From an uncultured Mucispirillum sp. (GTDB lineage Bacteria; Chrysiogenota; Deferribacteres; Deferribacterales; Mucispirillaceae), in the NCBI GenBank assembly GCA_910586745.1, contig CAJUJZ010000060.1:1-12784 (forward strand): 12,784 nucleotides of DNA. Reading direction: 5' to 3'. The notes below the pieces were generated by a model. It saw nothing but the letters and a program-made list of their open reading frames with translations, was not told the DNA's origin and did not search any database. Position numbers and translations under genes: made by a program. Below, piece after piece: positions 7,439 to 12,784 of this stretch (position 1 is the stretch's first letter; each line of letters starts with the position of its first letter).

Positions 7439-10400
7439 ATGGCTGTCAATCGTATTTATGTTACAAAAAGGAATGAGAATGCAGTAGAAGCATTAAGACT
7501 TTTTAATATGCTTAAAAATGACGAAGCAATCGTTGGGCTTACAAATCTTACTGTTTTAAACAGGTATGATGTGGAAGGCTTAACAAGTGAGCAGTTAAAT
7601 AAAACACTGCATACTGTATTTTCTGAACCTATGGTTGATGATATATATTTAGAAACATATCCTTTTGGCTCAAGTATTTATTTTTCTGTAGAATATCTTC
7701 CTGGCCAGTATGACCAAAGAAGTGATAGTGCCGAGCAGTGTATTAAAGTTATGACTGGAGCAGAAAACGCAACTGTCCGATGTGCTAAAACTTATGTTTT
7801 AGAAGGCAGCATCAACGATGATGATGTTAAAAAGGTTATAAGTATTTTAGTTAATACTATTGACCAGAGAATTGCAGCAGAAGCAAAACCAGATACTCTT
7901 TGCTTAGTTATGCCAGAGCCTGCACCAGTAAAAGAGATAGCTGGATTTATAGATATGAATAAAAGTGAGCTTCAAAGTTTAATATCATCTATGGGGCTTG
8001 CTATGAATCTTGATGACATTAAATTTTCTCAAAACTATTTTAAAAATCAGGAAAAAAGAAATCCAACTGAAACAGAATTAAAACTGCTTGATACATACTG
8101 GTCTGACCACTGCAGACATACTACATTTAATACTATTTTAGAAGATATAAAAATAGAAGACGGCAAATACAGCCATTTATTTAATGAAGTATTAGAAAAA
8201 TACTATAATATGCGTAAAGAAATATATGGTGAAAAAATGCCTAAAAAACCAGTTTCTTTAATGGATATGGCAGTAATTGGTGCAAGAGATGCAAAAAGAA
8301 AAGGTCTTTTAAATAATATAGAAGAAAGTGAAGAAAATAATGCATGCTCTATTGAAATAGATGTAAATATAGACGACAGAAAAGAGACATGGCTTTTACA
8401 GTTTAAAAATGAAACTCATAACCACCCTACAGAAATTGAACCATTTGGTGGTGCTGCAACTTGTGTAGGCGGTGCAATCCGTGACCCGCTTTCTGGCAGA
8501 GCTTATGTTTACCAGTCTATGCGTATAACTGGTGGTGCAGATCCTAGAAAATGTGTGGAAGATTACTTAAAATATAAAAAACTGCCACAGAGAAAAATAG
8601 TGCAGGATGCTGCAAAAGGTTTTTCTTCTTACGGTAACCAGATAGGTCTTGCTACTGGATATGTTCAGGAATTTTATCATGATGGCTTTACTGCAAAAAG
8701 GCTTGAAACTGGTGCAGTAATTGGTGCATGCCCTAAAAAAGCAGTTAGGCGGGAAAGTCCTTGTGCTGGTGATTTAATAATACTGCTTGGTGGCAGAACT
8801 GGCAGAGATGGTGTAGGAGGTGCAACTGGCTCATCAAAAGAACATGATGCATCATCTATTGAAATATGCGGTGCAGAAGTTCAGAAAGGTAATGCACCGG
8901 AAGAGCATAAAATACAAAGGCTTTTCAGAAAAGCAAATGTTTCTGCAATGATTAAAAAATGTAACGACTTTGGAGCTGGCGGCGTTGCTGTTGCAGTAGG
9001 TGAGCTTGCTGACGGATTAGAAATAGATTTAAATAAAGTGCCTAAAAAATATGAAGGGTTAACAGGTACAGAAATAGCACTTTCAGAATCACAGGAAAGA
9101 ATGGCTGTTGTTATTGAAGCATCTGATTTAGATAACTTTATAAAAGAATGCAGCAAAGAAAATTTAGAAGCTGCATTGATAGCAAAAGTTACTGACAGCA
9201 AGAGGCTTAAAATGGTGCATGACGGCAAAGTAATTGTAGATATATCAAGAGAGTTTCTTGATTCTGCAGGTGCTGCAAGACACCAAAAAGTATATATTTC
9301 AAACCCAGAAAAAACTAACTATATAGAAAATAAAAAATACAGCTCATTTAAAGAGCTTGTAAAAAATACATTATCAGATTTAAATGTATGTTCTCAAAAA
9401 GGTTTAGTAGAAATGTTTGACTCTACTATTGGAGCATCAAGTGTTATAACACCATTTGGTGGTAAAACTGGCAATACACCTGCTCAAAGTATGATTGCAA
9501 AAATACCAGTGCAGAGTGGAGAGACTACTACTGTTTCTATTATGGCATCAGGTTATAATCCATTTATTATGCAGTGGAGTCCATTTCATGGTGCTTATTT
9601 TGCAGTTGTAGAATCAGTTGCAAAAATTGCAGCAGCAGGTGGCAGACTTGAAGATATCCGTCTTTCATTTCAGGAATATTTTGAAAGACTTATGCAGGAT
9701 GAAAAACGCTGGGGCAAACCAGCAGCAGCACTGCTTGGTGCATTAAAAGCTCAGTATGATTTAGGTCTTGCAGCAATAGGTGGAAAAGACAGTATGTCTG
9801 GCACATTTAAAGACAGCGATACAGGCAGAGAAATAAATGTTCCACCTACATTAATATCTTTTGCTGTTGCTCCGTCTGACTTATCAAATATTGTAACAAA
9901 TGAACTTCAGTTAGAGGGCGGAAATGTTTATTTATTAAAAACACCGCTTGCAGATAGTGATTTATTAAATACATCTGCATTTAAAGAAAACTTAAAAACA
10001 TTAGAAAAATTAATTGCAGATAAAGTTGTAAATGCAGTGCATACTGTTACAAACGGTGGTATTATAGAATCGCTTGCAAAAATGGCTTTTGGTAATATGG
10101 CAGGTCTTAATATTAAAAACTTATCACTTAATGAATTATCATTCCCATTTTATGGCAGTTTTTTAATACAGACTAAAAAAGGCTATGATATTAAAGGTGT
10201 TAATAATATTACAGAAATTGCAGAATTAAGTAATAATCAGGAATTATCATATAATAATGAAAAAGTTTCATTAAAAGAAGCTCTTTCTTTATGGCAGAAC
10301 CCATTAGAGCATATTTTCCCAAGTAAAGTGGAACGAGAAAAAGTTATTATTAAACCGCAGGATTATCCAGAAAGAAGCAGTTTGAAAAAAGCAAAAGTAA

Positions 10401-11218
10401 TAGTTAAGCCGCAGGTTGCAGTGCTTGCATTACCTGGTACAAACTGCGAATACGATACTAAACGCATTTTTGAGCGTGCAGGCAGCCGCACTGTTGAGCC
10501 ATTTGTTTTTAGAAATATGAGAGTAGAAGATGTGCTGGATTCATGCAGTGAGTTTGCAGATTTAGTAAATAACTCTCAAATATTAGTTATTCCTGGTGGC
10601 TTTAGTGCAGGGGACGAGCCTGAGGGTTCTGGTAAATTTTATGTATCAGTATTAAAAAATAATAAAGTAAGACAGGCAGTTGATGATTTAATAAATAAAA
10701 GAGATGGCTTAATTATAGGTATATGCAACGGTTTTCAGGCATTAATAAAAACAGGCATATTAACTTACAGCCATATTTGCGACTTAACTGAAGAAGATGC
10801 AACTCTTTCTTTTAATACAATAGGCAGACATGTTTCTCAAATGGTGCATACAAGAGTATCATCTCTTAAATCACCATGGATGAATTTAAGAAATATAGGT
10901 GAAATAGATATTGTTCCAGTATCACATGGAGAGGGCAGATTTACAGCTCCGCAGAAAACAATTGATAAACTTTTTGAAAATGGTCAGGTATTGTTCCAAT
11001 ATACTGACTTAGATGGCAATATTACAATGGATTCTCCGTATAATCCTAATGGCTCAGTAATGGCTATAGAGGGTATATGTTCCCCATGTGGCAGAGCATT
11101 AGGTAAAATGGGGCACAGTGAGCGTTTTGGAAATGGTGTTCATATTAACAATAATTATGGAAATATGAACCAGCGTTTATTTGAAGCCGGCGTTAAGTAT
11201 TTTACGGGAGAAGAATAA
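7439..11218 (+). CDS. purL: Phosphoribosylformylglycinamidine synthase, single-chain (clostridial-type PurL)
   Basis: Cytoplasmic enzyme of de novo purine synthesis: FGAR + ATP + glutamine to FGAM + ADP + Pi + glutamate. All functions are in one 1259-residue chain: a PurS-like N-terminus (~1-155, with NRYDVEGL and VFSEPMVDDIY), a linker with TYWSDHCRHTTF (219-230), a first ATP-grasp-unrelated AIRS-type synthetase half starting FKNETHNHPTEIEPFGGAAT (322-341, catalytic-region His327), a second AIRS half with GKTGNTPAQSMIAKIPV and AAIGGKDSMSG (778-788), and a class I glutaminase (~990-1259). The glutaminase triad is intact: Cys1096 in GICNGFQAL, and His1163 and Glu1165 in SHGEGRF. Length and N-terminal motifs resemble the Clostridia-type long PurL rather than the ~1295-residue proteobacterial form or the split PurS/PurQ/PurL system. 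It probably shares a transcript with the next gene. Confidence 0.97.
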   Translation: MAVNRIYVTKRNENAVEALRLFNMLKNDEAIVGLTNLTVLNRYDVEGLTSEQLNKTLHTVFSEPMVDDIYLETYPFGSSIYFSVEYLPGQYDQRSDSAEQCIKVMTGAENATVRCAKTYVLEGSINDDDVKKVISILVNTIDQRIAAEAKPDTLCLVMPEPAPVKEIAGFIDMNKSELQSLISSMGLAMNLDDIKFSQNYFKNQEKRNPTETELKLLDTYWSDHCRHTTFNTILEDIKIEDGKYSHLFNEVLEKYYNMRKEIYGEKMPKKPVSLMDMAVIGARDAKRKGLLNNIEESEENNACSIEIDVNIDDRKETWLLQFKNETHNHPTEIEPFGGAATCVGGAIRDPLSGRAYVYQSMRITGGADPRKCVEDYLKYKKLPQRKIVQDAAKGFSSYGNQIGLATGYVQEFYHDGFTAKRLETGAVIGACPKKAVRRESPCAGDLIILLGGRTGRDGVGGATGSSKEHDASSIEICGAEVQKGNAPEEHKIQRLFRKANVSAMIKKCNDFGAGGVAVAVGELADGLEIDLNKVPKKYEGLTGTEIALSESQERMAVVIEASDLDNFIKECSKENLEAALIAKVTDSKRLKMVHDGKVIVDISREFLDSAGAARHQKVYISNPEKTNYIENKKYSSFKELVKNTLSDLNVCSQKGLVEMFDSTIGASSVITPFGGKTGNTPAQSMIAKIPVQSGETTTVSIMASGYNPFIMQWSPFHGAYFAVVESVAKIAAAGGRLEDIRLSFQEYFERLMQDEKRWGKPAAALLGALKAQYDLGLAAIGGKDSMSGTFKDSDTGREINVPPTLISFAVAPSDLSNIVTNELQLEGGNVYLLKTPLADSDLLNTSAFKENLKTLEKLIADKVVNAVHTVTNGGIIESLAKMAFGNMAGLNIKNLSLNELSFPFYGSFLIQTKKGYDIKGVNNITEIAELSNNQELSYNNEKVSLKEALSLWQNPLEHIFPSKVEREKVIIKPQDYPERSSLKKAKVIVKPQVAVLALPGTNCEYDTKRIFERAGSRTVEPFVFRNMRVEDVLDSCSEFADLVNNSQILVIPGGFSAGDEPEGSGKFYVSVLKNNKVRQAVDDLINKRDGLIIGICNGFQALIKTGILTYSHICDLTEEDATLSFNTIGRHVSQMVHTRVSSLKSPWMNLRNIGEIDIVPVSHGEGRFTAPQKTIDKLFENGQVLFQYTDLDGNITMDSPYNPNGSVMAIEGICSPCGRALGKMGHSERFGNGVHINNNYGNMNQRLFEAGVKYFTGEE

Positions 11219-11236
11219 ATATAGAATGAGGTAAAA

Positions 11237-12622
11237 ATGAGTAGTTATCCATTAATTATTCAAGGCGGTATGGGTATAGCAGTAAGTAATTATCATCTTG
11301 CAAAAGCTGTTTCTATGGCTGGGCAGCTTGGGGTGGTTTCTGGCACAGCAATTGATGCAGTAATGGCTGTGCGTCTTCATTATGGTGATATTTTGGGAAA
11401 TGTTAGAAGAAGTTTATATAACTTTCCTGTTAAAGAAATAGGCCAGCAGATGATAAATAAGTTTTATAATGCTAATAATAAAATTAAGCAGATGTTTAAA
11501 TTTACTATGCCCTCATTAAATATGAGCCATGAAAAAGAAAATGAAATAGTTACTGCTAATTTTTCAGAAGTATTTTTAGCAAAGGAAGGCCATAAAGGTA
11601 TTGTTGGTATAAACTTTTTAGAAAAAATTCAGTTTCCTAATTTAGCAGGTATATATGGTGCATTACTTGCAGGTATTGATTATATTATTATGGGGGCAGG
11701 TATTCCAAAAGAGATACCAGCAGTTATAGAAAAACTTTGTCATCATGAAAAAGTAGAGTATACATGTAATGTAGAAAATGCTAAAGAGCCTAGAAAAATG
11801 GTGTTTGACCCTTCAAGATTTGGACTTTCTCATTTAAAATTAAAGCGTCCAAAATTTCTTGCTATTATATCATCAAATATTTTAGCAGTTACTTTAATGA
11901 AAAAATCACCTGTTGCACCAGACGGCTTTATTATAGAAGGCAATCAGGCTGGCGGTCATAACGCTCCACCAAGAGTATCAGGTGTATTTAATGAAAAAGG
12001 CGAGCCTTTATATGGAGAAAAAGATATTGTAGATTTAGAAAAATTAAAAGACTTAAATGTTCCTTTCTGGCTTGCAGGCTCTTATGGCACAAAAGAAGGT
12101 TTAGAAAAAGCTTTAGCAGCAGGGGCAGCAGGTATTCAGGCAGGCACAGTATTTGCATTTACAAAAGAGGCAGGCTTTACAGATGATATAAAACAGAAAG
12201 TAATATCATCAAAAAGTATTAATATAAAAACAGACCCGCTTGCTTCTCCAACAGGGTTTCCATTTAAAGTGGCAGATATTGCAGGCACTTTATCAGATGA
12301 TAAACTTTATAATAAAAGACAGCGTATATGCAATCTTGGTTATTTACGCTCAGCTTATGAAAAAGAAGACGGCTCAATAGGTTATAGGTGTGCAGCAGAG
12401 CCTGTTGAAATGTATATAAAAAAGGGTGGAAAGGAAGAAAATACTAAAGGTAGAAAGTGTTTATGTAACGCTTTAATGTCTGCAGCAGGCTATCCATTAA
12501 TATGTAAATCTGGTGAAGAAGAAAAACCGCTTGTTACAATGGGAGATGATTATAAATCTGTAACAACAAAACCTTACGGATATACAGCACAAGAAGTAAT
12601 AAACGAAATTATTGGCAGATAG
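11237..12622 (+). CDS. Nitronate monooxygenase / 2-nitropropane dioxygenase-like flavoprotein
   Basis: FMN-dependent TIM-barrel protein of the nitronate monooxygenase/FabK/PfaD superfamily; NMOs oxidise alkyl nitronates, but the true substrate here is unknown. The 461 residues begin with the barrel's first strand (YPLIIQGGMGIAVSN), then GQLGVVSGTA, FSEVFLAKEGHKGIVGINFLEKIQ and DYIIMGAGIP. AGGHNAPPR (~239-247) holds His241, at the position of the superfamily's catalytic His. LAGSYGTKEGLEKALAAGAAGIQAGTVF supplies the phosphate-binding glycines. The protein is longer than typical ~320-380-residue NMOs. Its C-terminal extension has cysteines at 365, 385, 408, 410 and 423 (RICNLGYLR, YRCAAEP, KCLCNAL), which could bind a metal or Fe-S cluster. 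GAGGT (11228-11232), 4 nt before the ATG, supports the start. It lies 18 bp after purL and just before a terminator, so it is the last gene of the purL transcript. FabK-like enoyl reductase activity is a less likely alternative. Confidence 0.85.
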   Translation: MSSYPLIIQGGMGIAVSNYHLAKAVSMAGQLGVVSGTAIDAVMAVRLHYGDILGNVRRSLYNFPVKEIGQQMINKFYNANNKIKQMFKFTMPSLNMSHEKENEIVTANFSEVFLAKEGHKGIVGINFLEKIQFPNLAGIYGALLAGIDYIIMGAGIPKEIPAVIEKLCHHEKVEYTCNVENAKEPRKMVFDPSRFGLSHLKLKRPKFLAIISSNILAVTLMKKSPVAPDGFIIEGNQAGGHNAPPRVSGVFNEKGEPLYGEKDIVDLEKLKDLNVPFWLAGSYGTKEGLEKALAAGAAGIQAGTVFAFTKEAGFTDDIKQKVISSKSINIKTDPLASPTGFPFKVADIAGTLSDDKLYNKRQRICNLGYLRSAYEKEDGSIGYRCAAEPVEMYIKKGGKEENTKGRKCLCNALMSAAGYPLICKSGEEEKPLVTMGDDYKSVTTKPYGYTAQEVINEIIGR

Positions 12623-12661
12623 TTTTATAACTTATTTATAAAGATGTATTTCAATTTTAAG

Positions 12662-12703
12662 ACTGTATGAAAAGTGATTTAAACTTTTCATACAGTTTTT
12701 TTT
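12662..12703 (+). terminator. Strong Rho-independent terminator after the purL-NMO unit
   Basis: A perfect 14-bp stem joins 12662-12675 (ACTGTATGAAAAGT) to 12683-12696, with a 7-nt loop (12676-12682). It is followed at once by a run of eight Ts (12696-12703). It lies about 40 bp after the NMO stop and points in the + direction; the minus strand has only a weak T-rich tail, so bidirectional use is less likely. Confidence 0.93.
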
Positions 12704-12784
12704 ACTTTTAATAAAAAAATGTTAAAAAATGTAAGAGTATAAGACATATGTTACAAAAATAAGTACAAAAAAATACCTCTTAGT

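Overview
The window looks like a chromosomal stretch from a low-GC Gram-negative bacterium. The DNA is very A+T-rich, with coding regions favouring A/T-ending codons. An ExbB/ExbD/TonB-type energy-transducing system and an exported TPR protein imply an outer membrane. The PurL, by contrast, is the single-chain form best known from Clostridia. Together these suggest a gut-associated lineage such as Deferribacterota (for example a Mucispirillum-like organism), with Fusobacteria as an alternative. This placement is inference from gene content and composition, not a sequence match. All recognised genes lie on the + strand.

Layout. (1) 1-1479: the 3' part of an NFACT-family (RqcH/FbpA-like) gene that enters from outside the window. 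(2) 1480-1931: a 452-bp non-coding gap holding an imperfect inverted-repeat element of about 150 bp (1584-1732) and a possible promoter. (3) 1932-7320: a tight five-gene cluster, surE - large exported TPR protein - exbB - exbD - TonB-like protein. Junctions range from a 7-bp overlap to 17 bp, so this is very likely one operon. (4) 7321-7438: a short gap with a near-consensus sigma70 promoter. (5) 7439-12622: purL (single-chain FGAM synthase) and, 18 bp downstream, a nitronate monooxygenase-like flavoprotein. This unit ends in a strong intrinsic terminator (12662-12703). (6) The last ~80 bp are non-coding, with nothing recognised.

How the genes may work together. ExbB and ExbD would form a proton-driven inner-membrane motor, and the TonB-like protein would carry the force across the periplasm. 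The 913-residue TPR protein, made from the same message, is the obvious candidate for a periplasmic partner. SurE, a nucleoside 5'-monophosphate phosphatase, heads the operon with no evident mechanistic link. The purL unit covers step 4 of de novo purine synthesis. The reason for its pairing with a nitronate monooxygenase-like protein is not apparent.

Most of the window is ordinary core metabolism and envelope machinery. The items most worth a second look are the TPR-ExbBD-TonB operon, the inverted-repeat element upstream of surE, the clostridial-type PurL in an apparent Gram-negative, and the cysteine-rich C-terminus of the nitronate monooxygenase homologue. I saw no CRISPR array, tRNA, rRNA, transposase, phage gene or recognisable defence system.
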